64,000 bases of DNA from Streptomyces sp. R28 (GTDB taxonomy: Bacteria > Actinomycetota > Actinomycetes > Streptomycetales > Streptomycetaceae). The translations under genes and the position numbers were made by a program. This document shows positions 33,973 to 41,627 of this stretch, piece by piece (the stretch's first letter is position 1; the number at the start of each line of letters is the position of its first letter). The DNA lies in contig NZ_CP163439.1 of NCBI RefSeq assembly GCF_041052385.1, forward strand, positions 10,343,001 to 10,407,000. Direction: 5' to 3'. Under the pieces are notes generated by a model, which worked only from the letters and a program-made list of their open reading frames with translations, had not been told where the DNA came from and made no database searches.

Positions 33973-34865
33973 GCCCCTCGCGTCGCGAGCACCGCCGCGA
34001 AGTCCAGCCCCCGTGCCCGCTCGGCGTCCTCCCGGTACTTCAGCACCGAACCCAGCGTCGCCACCGCCAGCTCCGCGCTCACCTCGCCGGCGCCCAGTGT
34101 GTCCAGGGCCTCGGCCCAGTCGATCGTCTCGGCGACACCCGGCGGCTTGAGCAGGTCCTGCGCGCGCAGCGCCTGCACCAGGGCCGTCACCTGCTCCGCC
34201 AGCCGCGCCGACACCTGCGGCAACCGCCGCCGCACGATGGCCAGTTCGCGGGCGAAGTCGGGATGGTCGAACCAGTGGTACAGGCAGCGCCGCTTGAGCG
34301 CGTCGTGGACCTCGCGCGTGCGGTTGGAGGTCAGCACCACCACCGGCGGTACTTCGGCCCGCAGGGTGCCCAGCTCCGGGACAGTGACCGAGTACTCCGA
34401 GAGCAGCTCCAGCAGGAACGCCTCGAACTCGTCGTCGGCCCGGTCGATCTCGTCGACCAGCAGCACGGACGGCTGTGTCTCCAGGGCGCGCAGCAAGGGC
34501 CGGGCGATCAGGAAGCGCCGGTCGTACAGCTGACCCTCGAGAAGGTCGGAGTCGGTGACGCCGGCGGCCTCGGCGGCCCGCAGATGCAGCAGCTGACGTG
34601 GGAAGTCCCAGTCGTACAGGGCCTGCGAGGCGTCGATGCCCTCGTGGCACTGCAACCGGATCAGCGGGGCGTCGAGCGCCTCGGCGAGGGCGGAGGCGAG
34701 CGCGGTCTTGCCGACGCCCGCGTCGCCCTCGCAGAAGAGCGGCCAGCCGAGCCGCAGGGCCAGGAAGCAGGCGACGGCCAGCCCGTCGTCGACGAGGTAC
34801 CCCGTCGCCTCCAGGCGGGCCCGCACCTGCTCCGGGCCGTCCATGCCGATGATCGGGCCGCCCAC
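33969..34865 (-). CDS. MoxR-family AAA+ ATPase, CoxD-like
   Basis: This 298-residue AAA+ protein shows Walker A GDAGVGKTALA, Walker B VLLVDEIDRADDEF, a sensor 1 region VLTSNRTRE and a C-terminal lid. CoxD-type ATPases act as chaperones in maturation of the hydroxylase cofactor, together with the VWA protein. The start at GTG 34865 lacks a strong ribosome site; ATG 34844 is an alternative. It lies 15 bases after the FAD subunit and overlaps the CoxE-like gene. Confidence 0.88.
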   Translation of the reverse strand: MGGPIIGMDGPEQVRARLEATGYLVDDGLAVACFLALRLGWPLFCEGDAGVGKTALASALAEALDAPLIRLQCHEGIDASQALYDWDFPRQLLHLRAAEAAGVTDSDLLEGQLYDRRFLIARPLLRALETQPSVLLVDEIDRADDEFEAFLLELLSEYSVTVPELGTLRAEVPPVVVLTSNRTREVHDALKRRCLYHWFDHPDFARELAIVRRRLPQVSARLAEQVTALVQALRAQDLLKPPGVAETIDWAEALDTLGAGEVSAELAVATLGSVLKYREDAERARGLDFAAVLATRGA

Positions 34866-34880
34866 GCCGGTGATCGTCGC

Positions 34881-35735
34881 TCACCCCATCCCGGCGGCCG
34901 CCAGCACCGCCCGCTTGGTGAGCACCCGCGCCAGATGCGCCCGGTACTCGGGTGAGGCCGAGGTGTCCTGGGACGGCCGCGTGCCCTGCGCCGCCTCCTG
35001 GGCGGCCTGCGCCACGGCGTCCGGATCCCCGGCGCCGGACAGCGCCTCCTCGGCGGCCGGGGCCCGCAGGGGCGTGGTGCCCATGTTGGTGAGCCCGACG
35101 CGTGCTTCGGCGATGTGCCCGTCGTCGCGCCGCACCAGCGCGGCCACGCCGACGATGGGCCAGGCCTGGGCGACCCGGTGGAACTTCTCGTAGCGGAAGC
35201 CCCAGCCGTCCGCCTTCGGGATCCGGACCTCGACCAGCAGTTCGTCGGGCGCCAGCGCGGACTGCAGATAGTCGACGAAGAACTCCCGCGCCGGGATCGT
35301 GCGCCGGCCGCGCGGCCCCTGGGCCACCAGCTCAGCGTCCATCACCAGCACCACCGCGGGCAGGTCCCCGGCCGGGTCGGCGTGCGCGAGCGACCCGCCG
35401 AGGGTGCCCCGGTGCCGTACGGCCGGGTCCGCCACCGTCGAGGTCGCGGCCGCCAGCAGGCCCGCGTGCCGTCGGACCAGCGGATCCGCGATGACGTCGT
35501 GGTGTGTGGTCATCGCGCCGATGACCAGCGTGTCGCCGTCCTCCCGGACCCCGCGCAGCTCGGGGATCCGGTTGACGTCCACGACGAGCTCCGGGAAGGC
35601 CAGCCGCAGCCTCATGAGCGGCAGCAGGCTCTGCCCGCCGGCCAGCACCTTGGCGTCCTCGCCCGCGTCGGCGAGCGTGCGCACCGCCTCGTCGACGCTG
35701 CTGGGACGGGCGTACTCGAATGCGGGGGGAATCAT
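34881..35735 (-). CDS. coxM: Molybdenum hydroxylase FAD-binding (medium) subunit, CoxM-like
   Basis: A 284-residue subunit with the FAD-binding fold of the CO-dehydrogenase/xanthine-dehydrogenase medium subunit. It shows AGGQSLLPLMRLRLA, the flavin-contacting IGAMTTHHDV, then AVRHRGTLGGSLAHADPAGD and the C-terminal CO_deh_flav_C part. It passes electrons from the iron-sulfur subunit to the final acceptor. The ATG overlaps the large-subunit stop as ATGA. Confidence 0.93.
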   Translation of the reverse strand: MIPPAFEYARPSSVDEAVRTLADAGEDAKVLAGGQSLLPLMRLRLAFPELVVDVNRIPELRGVREDGDTLVIGAMTTHHDVIADPLVRRHAGLLAAATSTVADPAVRHRGTLGGSLAHADPAGDLPAVVLVMDAELVAQGPRGRRTIPAREFFVDYLQSALAPDELLVEVRIPKADGWGFRYEKFHRVAQAWPIVGVAALVRRDDGHIAEARVGLTNMGTTPLRAPAAEEALSGAGDPDAVAQAAQEAAQGTRPSQDTSASPEYRAHLARVLTKRAVLAAAGMG

Positions 35736-38107
35736 GCCGCCACCTCCTTACCGGACTTCCCGGACCGAACGGCCTGCCAGACCCGTTCGGGTGTGCAGGG
35801 CATGCGGATGTCCTGGACACCGAAGGGGCGCAGGGCGTCCACGACCGCGTTGACCACGGCCGGCGTCGAGGCGATCGTGCCCGCCTCACCGACCCCCTTG
35901 ACGCCCAGCGGGTTGGAGGTCGCCGGTGTCTCGGTGCGGTCGGTGACGAACTCGGGCAGGTCCGGGGCGCCCGGCACCAGATAGTCGGCCAGCGTGCCGG
36001 TGACCAGGTTGCCCTCCTCGTCGTAGACGGCCTCCTCGTACAGCGCCTGGGCGATGCCCTGGGCGATGCCGCCGTGCAGCTGGCCCTCGACGATCAGCGG
36101 GTTGATCACCTTGCCGACGTCGTCGACGCACACGTACGACCGGATGTGCACGGCGCCCGTCTCGGTGTCGACCTCGACAGCGCACAGGTGGGTGCCGTGC
36201 GGGAACGAGAACGTGTCGGGGTCGAGGACGTGCTCGGCGTTGATCGACGGTTCCATGCCGTCGGGCAGGTCGTGCGAGGAGAAGGTCGCGAAGGCCACCT
36301 CCTGGATGGTCTTGCGGGCCTCGGGAGAGCCCTTGACGGTGAAGGCGCCGTCCGCGAAGTCGAGGTCGGCCTCGTTGGCCTCCAGCAGGTGGGCTGCGAC
36401 CTTGCGGGCCTTGTCCACCACCTTGCGTGCCGCCTCGTGGACGGCGACGCCCCCGACGACGAGCGAGCGCGAACCGTAGGTGTCCATGCCGTGCGTCGCC
36501 AGCATGGTGTCTCCGTGCATGACCTCGACGTCCTCGAACGGCACCCCCAGGGCGTCGGCGGCGATCTGGCTCCAGGACGTCACATGGCCCTGTCCGTGCG
36601 GGCTGGTGCCGGTGATGACCTCGACCTTGCCGGTGGGCAGCACCCGGATGCTCGCCGCCTCCCAGCCACCCGCGGCGTAGCGCATCTCGCCCAGCCAGCG
36701 GCTCGGCGCCAGGCCGCACATCTCCGTGTACGTGGAGACGCCGATGCCAAGGCGCACGGTGTCCGCGTGGTCGACGCGGTCCGCCTGCTCGGCGCGCAGC
36801 TTGTCGTAGTCGAACAGGGCGAGGGCCTTGTCGGTGGCGGCCTCGTAGTTGCCGCTGTCGTAGGTGAGCCCCGCGATGGTGGTGTACGGGAACTCCTCGT
36901 GCCGGATCCAGTTGTGGCGCCGCAGGTCGACGGGGTCCATGCCGAGTTCGGCGGCCAGGTCGTCCATGATCCGTTCGATCGCGTACGTCGCCTCCGGGCG
37001 GCCCGCTCCGCGGTAGGCGTCGATCGGGGTGCGGTTGGTGAAGACGCCGGTGCAGGAGAAGTCGTAGGCCCCCATCTTGTAGATCGCCGGGTACATGGAG
37101 GCACCGAGGATCGGGATGCCCGGGCTGAGCAGCATCAGGTACGCGCCCATGTCGGCCAGCAGCGAGACCTTCAGGCCCAGCACGGTGCCGTCGCGGCGGG
37201 CGGCGATCTCGATGTCCTGGACCTGGCTGCGGCCGTGGTGGGTGGCGACGTTGGCCTCGGAGCGGGACTCGGTCCACTTCAGGGGCCGGCCCAGGCGCTT
37301 GGCGAGGACGAGGGTGATCACTTCCTCGCCGTAGACCTGGAGTTTCGAGCCGAATCCGCCGCCGACGTCGGGGGCGACGACGCGGATCTTGTTCTCCGGG
37401 ATGCCGGTGGTGACGGCGAGCAGGACCCGCAGGACGTGCGGGACCTGGGTGGAGGAGTAGAGGGTGAAGTCGCCGGACGCGGCGAGCGGGGTGACCACGA
37501 CGGCGCGGGGCTCCATCGCGGTCGGGATGAGGCGCTGCTGGTGGTAGCGGCGGGTCACGACGACGTCGGCCCGCGCCTTGGCGGCCGCGTAGTCGCCGCT
37601 CGCCGAGTGGTAGCCGTAGCAGCGGTTGGTGCCCTTGTCGGAGTGGACCAGCGCGGTGCCCTCGGCCAGCGAACCCTCGATGTCCAAGGCGGCGGGCAGC
37701 GGGGTGTAGTCGACCTCGATCGCCTCCAGCGCGTCGGCGGCCGTGTACCGGTCGCGGGCCACCACGACCGCCACCGGGTCGCCGGCGTAGCGCACCTCGT
37801 CGACGGCGATCGGCGGGTGGTCCGGCACCACCGTGTCCTCGGCGACGGGCCAGGCGCAGGGCAGGGAGCCCATCTCCTGCGCGAGGTCGCGGCCGCTGAA
37901 CGCGGCGATGACGCCGGGGAGTTCGAGGGCCGCCGACACATCGACGCGGTCGATGCGGGCGTGCGCCATCGGGCTGCGCAGGATCGACAGGTGCAGCAGT
38001 CCGTTGACGCTGATGTTGTCGGTCCAGTTGGTCTGCCCGGTGATCAGGTGGGCGTCCTCCTTGCGGGTCCGGGCGCGGCCGACCTCGCGTTCGACGGTCC
38101 CGCTCAT
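35732..38107 (-). CDS. coxL: Molybdenum hydroxylase large (catalytic) subunit, CoxL-like form II
   Basis: This 791-residue subunit binds the molybdenum cytosine dinucleotide cofactor. It contains GRARTRKEDAHLITG at the N-terminus, GGGFGSKLQVYGEE, and GVKGVGEAGTIA near the end, which includes the catalytic Glu. The active-site loop reads AYRGAGR (residues 364-370). True form I CO dehydrogenases carry AYxCSFR with the copper-binding Cys, so this is a form II (CoxL-like) enzyme whose substrate could be CO poorly or another aldehyde or heterocycle. The ATG overlaps the small-subunit stop (ATGA). Confidence 0.92.
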   Translation of the reverse strand: MSGTVEREVGRARTRKEDAHLITGQTNWTDNISVNGLLHLSILRSPMAHARIDRVDVSAALELPGVIAAFSGRDLAQEMGSLPCAWPVAEDTVVPDHPPIAVDEVRYAGDPVAVVVARDRYTAADALEAIEVDYTPLPAALDIEGSLAEGTALVHSDKGTNRCYGYHSASGDYAAAKARADVVVTRRYHQQRLIPTAMEPRAVVVTPLAASGDFTLYSSTQVPHVLRVLLAVTTGIPENKIRVVAPDVGGGFGSKLQVYGEEVITLVLAKRLGRPLKWTESRSEANVATHHGRSQVQDIEIAARRDGTVLGLKVSLLADMGAYLMLLSPGIPILGASMYPAIYKMGAYDFSCTGVFTNRTPIDAYRGAGRPEATYAIERIMDDLAAELGMDPVDLRRHNWIRHEEFPYTTIAGLTYDSGNYEAATDKALALFDYDKLRAEQADRVDHADTVRLGIGVSTYTEMCGLAPSRWLGEMRYAAGGWEAASIRVLPTGKVEVITGTSPHGQGHVTSWSQIAADALGVPFEDVEVMHGDTMLATHGMDTYGSRSLVVGGVAVHEAARKVVDKARKVAAHLLEANEADLDFADGAFTVKGSPEARKTIQEVAFATFSSHDLPDGMEPSINAEHVLDPDTFSFPHGTHLCAVEVDTETGAVHIRSYVCVDDVGKVINPLIVEGQLHGGIAQGIAQALYEEAVYDEEGNLVTGTLADYLVPGAPDLPEFVTDRTETPATSNPLGVKGVGEAGTIASTPAVVNAVVDALRPFGVQDIRMPCTPERVWQAVRSGKSGKEVAA

Positions 38108-38574
38108 GCCGTGACCTCCTCTTCGGAGACGTCCAGCACAGCCCGCACGATGTTCTGGTAGCCGGTGCAGCGGCAGAGATTGCCCTCCAGGCCGTGCCGT
38201 ACCTCGTCCGGCGTGGGATGCGGGTGCTCGCGCAGCAGATCGCGGGCCGCCATGATCATGCCCGGGGTGCAGTAGCCGCACTGGAGCGCGTGCCGCTCGT
38301 GGAAGGCCCGCTGCAGGGCGGTCCAGTCGCCGTCGTGGGCCAGCCCCTGGACGGTGGTCACCTCGCACCCGTCCGCCTGGACGGCGAGCACGCTGCAGCT
38401 CTTGACGGCGGTGCCGTCCAGTTCGATGGTGCAGGTCCCGCAGCTCGTGGTGTCGCAGCCGATCGGGGTGCCGGTCAGGCCGAGGCGGTCGCGCAGATAG
38501 TGGATCAGGAGGAGACGGGGCTCCACGTCGTCCTCGTACGTCGTGCCGTCCACCTTCACCGAGATGTGAGTCAT
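38104..38574 (-). CDS. coxS: Molybdenum hydroxylase [2Fe-2S] (small) subunit, CoxS-like
   Basis: A 156-residue iron-sulfur subunit with two [2Fe-2S] sets: the plant-ferredoxin-type GCDTTSCGTCTIEL plus the Cys in AVKSCS, and the helical-domain QCGYCTPGM with NLCRCTGYQ. It transfers electrons from the molybdenum site to FAD. The ATG at 38574 (MTHISVKVDG) follows GGAGGG by 4 bases. It is the first gene of the seven-gene operon running to 31030. Confidence 0.94.
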   Translation of the reverse strand: MTHISVKVDGTTYEDDVEPRLLLIHYLRDRLGLTGTPIGCDTTSCGTCTIELDGTAVKSCSVLAVQADGCEVTTVQGLAHDGDWTALQRAFHERHALQCGYCTPGMIMAARDLLREHPHPTPDEVRHGLEGNLCRCTGYQNIVRAVLDVSEEEVTA

Positions 38575-38760
38575 GTGCCCTCCAGAGGCCGATCGGGGGG
38601 AGGGGGAACATCGGCCGGGCGTGATGTACGTCACTCTATGGCTGCGGCAGTGACGCGGCGAGCGCTGAGGGGAGGGTTCGTTGAGCGTTAATCCATTGCC
38701 TGCGCGGGGCCGGTCCTGCTGAACTGCACCGCACCCGTCGTCACGCACAGAGGAGCAGCA

Positions 38761-38871
38761 ATGCGCACTGCGTTCATGTCCCCCCAGGAAGGAACGACCC
38801 CCACTTCAAAGGACATGACGCTTCGTGCACTTGCTCAACCTCGGGATCCTCGCCCATGTCGACGCCGGTAA
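38761..38871 (+). CDS. Short leader ORF overlapping the start of the ribosomal-protection gene
   Basis: A 36-residue open frame (MRTAFMSPQEGT...CRRR) starts at an ATG preceded 7 bases earlier by AGAGGAG, a better ribosome site than that of the resistance gene. It ends with TAA inside the first 50 bases of the resistance gene, in another frame. Ribosomal-protection genes such as tet(M) are controlled by leader-peptide attenuation, so this could be a translation-coupling or stalling leader. The peptide resembles nothing I recognise. Evidence for translation is only the ribosome site and its position. Confidence 0.4.
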   Translation: MRTAFMSPQEGTTPTSKDMTLRALAQPRDPRPCRRR

Positions 38872-40831
38872 GACCAGCCTGACCGAACGCCTGCTGCACA
38901 CGGCAGGCGTGATCGACGACATCGGCAGCGTCGACGCCGGGAACACCCAGACCGATTCGCTCGCGCTGGAGCGCCGGCGCGGCATCACCATCAAGTCCGC
39001 CGTCGTCTCCTTCGCGCTGGACGACGTGACGGTCAACCTCATCGACACCCCCGGCCACCCGGACTTCATCGCCGAGGTGGAGCGGGTGCTCGGCGTCCTC
39101 GACGGCGCCGTACTCGTCGTCTCGGCCGTGGAGGGCGTACAACCGCAGACGCGCGTCCTGATGCGCACGCTGCAACGGCTGCGCATTCCCACTCTCGTCT
39201 TCGTCAACAAGATCGACCGACGCGGTGCGCGGTACGACGCCGTCCTGCGGGCCGTCTCGGAACGGCTGACGGCGGCCGTCGTACCCATGGGCACGGCCGC
39301 TGGCCTCGGCACACGGGACGCGCGCTTCCTGCCCGGCCTCGGCCCCTCCGCGCTCGACGTCCTCGCCGGCCTCGACGACGACCTGCTGACCGCCTATGTC
39401 GAGGACACGGTCTCCTACGACCGCCTCCACGCCGCCCTCGCCGACCGGACCCGGCAGGCGCTCGTCCATCCGGTGTACTTCGGCTCCGCCGTCACGGGCG
39501 CGGGTGTCGACGCGCTGATCGGCGGGATCAGGGAGTTGCTGCCCGCCGCGGGCGGCGACCCCGACGGACCGGTCTCGGGGACCGTCTTCAAGGTGGAGCG
39601 GGGCCCGGCGGGGGAGAAGGTCGCGTACGCGCGGATGTTCTCCGGCACCCTGCACACCCGCGACCGGATCCGCTTCGGCGAGGCCGGCGAAACGAGTGAC
39701 GCCGGCGACCTCGACGACCTGCGCGCCGAGGGCCGGATCACCGCGATCAGCGTCTTCGACCAGGGCGCGGACGTCCGGGACGATCTGGTGGCGGCGGGCC
39801 GGATCGCCAAGCTCTGGGGCCTGGGCGACATCAGGATCGGCGACGCCCTCGGCGAGCCCCGCAAGACGCACGGGCACTTCTTCGCGCCGCCCACTCTCGA
39901 AACCGTCGTCGTCCCGGGCGACGGAGCGGACCGGCGTGCCCTGCACCGTGCGCTCACCCTGCTCGCCGAACAGGACCCGCTGATCGACCTGCGCCACGAC
40001 GAGGTACGGCAGGAGATCTTCGTCTCCCTCTACGGCGAGGTGCAGAAGGAGGTCATCCAGGCCACGCTCGCCGACGAGTTCGGCCTCGACGTCACCTTCC
40101 GCGAGACGACGCCGCTGTGTGTCGAGCGGCCGGTCGGCTCGGGCGCGGCGGTCGAGTTCAACAAGAAGGACGGCAACCCCTTCCTCGCGACGATCGGCCT
40201 GCGCGTCGACCCGGCCCCGGTCGGGTCCGGCGTGGGCTTCCGGCTGGAGGTGGAGCTGGGCTCCATGCCGTACGCCTTCTTCAAGGCCGTCGAGGACACC
40301 GTCCGCGAGACCCTCGGCCAGGGCCTGCACGGCTGGCAGATCCCCGACTGCACCGTCACCATGACCCACTCCGGCTACTCGCCCCGGCAGAGTCACGCCC
40401 ACCAGGGCTTCGACAAGAGCATGTCCAGCACCGGCTACGACTTCCGTGGCCTCACCCCGCTGGTCCTGACCGAGGCCCTGCGCCGGGCAGGCACCCACGT
40501 GCACGAGCCGATGCACCGTTTTTGCATCGAGGCCCCGACCGACACCCTGGCCGCCCTGCTGCCGGTGCTGACCAGGCTGCGCGCGGTGCCGCAGAGCACC
40601 GAGACACGCGGCGCCTCCTGCTCGCTGGAGGGGGCGGTGCCCGCGGCCCACGTGCACGAGTTGGAGCAGCAGCTACCCGGGCTGACGCGCGGCGAGGGCG
40701 AGCTGGAGAGCGCCTTCGACCACTACGCCCCCGCCGCACGCGGCACGGTCCCGGAGCGCCGTCGCACCGACCTCAACCCGCTGAACCGCAAGGAGTACCT
40801 GTTGAACCTGACGCGCAGGGTCGGCGGCTGA
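38825..40831 (+). CDS. Tetracycline-resistance ribosomal protection protein (OtrA/TetM type)
   Basis: This 668-residue EF-G-like GTPase releases tetracycline from the ribosome. G motifs are present: AHVDAGKTSLTE (G1), RRGITIKS (G2), DTPGHPDF (G3) and VNKIDRRG (G4). Length and the later domains (e.g. QEIFVSLYGEVQKEV, the MTHSGYSPRQSHAH loop in domain IV) match TetM/OtrA and are shorter than EF-G. The start is the GTG at 38825 (HLLNLGILAH); its ribosome site, AAGGA 11 bases upstream, is far off, so translation may depend on the overlapping leader ORF. It may be intrinsic self- or environmental resistance; no tetracycline gene cluster is in this window. Confidence 0.9.
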   Translation: MHLLNLGILAHVDAGKTSLTERLLHTAGVIDDIGSVDAGNTQTDSLALERRRGITIKSAVVSFALDDVTVNLIDTPGHPDFIAEVERVLGVLDGAVLVVSAVEGVQPQTRVLMRTLQRLRIPTLVFVNKIDRRGARYDAVLRAVSERLTAAVVPMGTAAGLGTRDARFLPGLGPSALDVLAGLDDDLLTAYVEDTVSYDRLHAALADRTRQALVHPVYFGSAVTGAGVDALIGGIRELLPAAGGDPDGPVSGTVFKVERGPAGEKVAYARMFSGTLHTRDRIRFGEAGETSDAGDLDDLRAEGRITAISVFDQGADVRDDLVAAGRIAKLWGLGDIRIGDALGEPRKTHGHFFAPPTLETVVVPGDGADRRALHRALTLLAEQDPLIDLRHDEVRQEIFVSLYGEVQKEVIQATLADEFGLDVTFRETTPLCVERPVGSGAAVEFNKKDGNPFLATIGLRVDPAPVGSGVGFRLEVELGSMPYAFFKAVEDTVRETLGQGLHGWQIPDCTVTMTHSGYSPRQSHAHQGFDKSMSSTGYDFRGLTPLVLTEALRRAGTHVHEPMHRFCIEAPTDTLAALLPVLTRLRAVPQSTETRGASCSLEGAVPAAHVHELEQQLPGLTRGEGELESAFDHYAPAARGTVPERRRTDLNPLNRKEYLLNLTRRVGG

Positions 40832-40875
40832 AAAGTCGTTGGGAGGGAGCGGGGCGGCTTTCGTACGATCGCCGC

Positions 40876-41529
40876 ATGACTGCGGACACACGGATAGAGC
40901 AGGCCCAACTCATCTACGAGCGTGCGGTGTTCGGAGGTGACAGCAGCGCACTGGAGCCGGCGGAGCGAGGGCTCGACGCGGTCGAGGCGGATCTCGCCCT
41001 GACCCGTGGCAAGGTCGTCCATGCCCGGTTCCTCGAGGAGCGGGCCGAGGACGCGCGCGAGCTGGAGCTCTTCGAGCGCGCGGCGCAGCTGTACGGGCAG
41101 CTCGGCGACGTGCGGGGCGAGGGTGAGGCGCTGTTCTGGGTCGGCGCCTTCCACCAGGTGGTCCGTGACGACACCGAGGCGGCCCTGCCCGCCTTCACCC
41201 GCGCCCTCGACCTCGCCACCCGGGCCGAGGACCGGCTGACCATGTCGTACGCCCTTCGGCACCTCGGCTTCGCGGAGCACATGGCCGGACGACTCGATGC
41301 GGCGCGCGACCGCTTCGAGGAGTCCACCCGGCTGCGCCGCGAGCTCGGATTCCTGCCGGGGGTGGCCGCCAACCTGATCGGGCTCGCCTACGTCGCGGCT
41401 CAGCAGGACCGGCGGGAGGAAGCCGCGGAACTCCTCCGGGAAGCGGTGGAGTCGGCCGAGAAGGGTGGGGCGGAGGGTGTCCTGCGATGGGTGGCGCAGG
41501 CTCGCGAGGAACTCGATCTGCCTGGGTAG
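40876..41529 (+). CDS. Tetratricopeptide-repeat protein of unknown role
   Basis: A 217-residue, mostly helical protein with three or four TPR-like units (AAQLYGQLGDVRGEGEALF, AFTRALDLATRAEDRLTMS, RHLGFAEHMAGRLDAARDRF, then a last LIGLAYVAAQQDRREEAAEL). TPR proteins mediate protein contacts; no catalytic domain is seen. It lies 44 bases after the ribosomal-protection gene on the same strand, so they may share a transcript, but no functional link is known. Confidence 0.75.
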   Translation: MTADTRIEQAQLIYERAVFGGDSSALEPAERGLDAVEADLALTRGKVVHARFLEERAEDARELELFERAAQLYGQLGDVRGEGEALFWVGAFHQVVRDDTEAALPAFTRALDLATRAEDRLTMSYALRHLGFAEHMAGRLDAARDRFEESTRLRRELGFLPGVAANLIGLAYVAAQQDRREEAAELLREAVESAEKGGAEGVLRWVAQAREELDLPG

Positions 41530-41591
41530 GGATGGGCAGGGATGAGACCGGCGTGATGGCCGAGACGGAACTTACTCCAGAGTCAGGGGTG

Positions 41592-41620
41592 TTGACTGTG
41601 TCCTGAACTCAACGGACTGT
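41592..41620 (+). promoter_or_regulatory. Candidate promoter giving a leaderless GH5 mRNA
   Basis: TTGACT (41592-41597) and GACTGT (41615-41620) are 17 bases apart. Transcription would start about 7 bases later, that is, at or next to the ATG at 41628, and no ribosome site is visible there. Leaderless mRNAs are common in Streptomyces. The -10 match is weak. Confidence 0.4.
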
Positions 41621-41627
41621 AGTGGGC

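Noticed and set aside
35720..38161. An 813-codon plus-strand frame opposite coxL
   Set aside because: Val/Asp/His-rich antisense shadow of the recognised molybdenum hydroxylase subunit.
38816..38824. ATG at 38816 as start of the ribosomal-protection protein
   Set aside because: It is in another frame (that of the leader ORF); the conserved N-terminus begins at GTG 38825.
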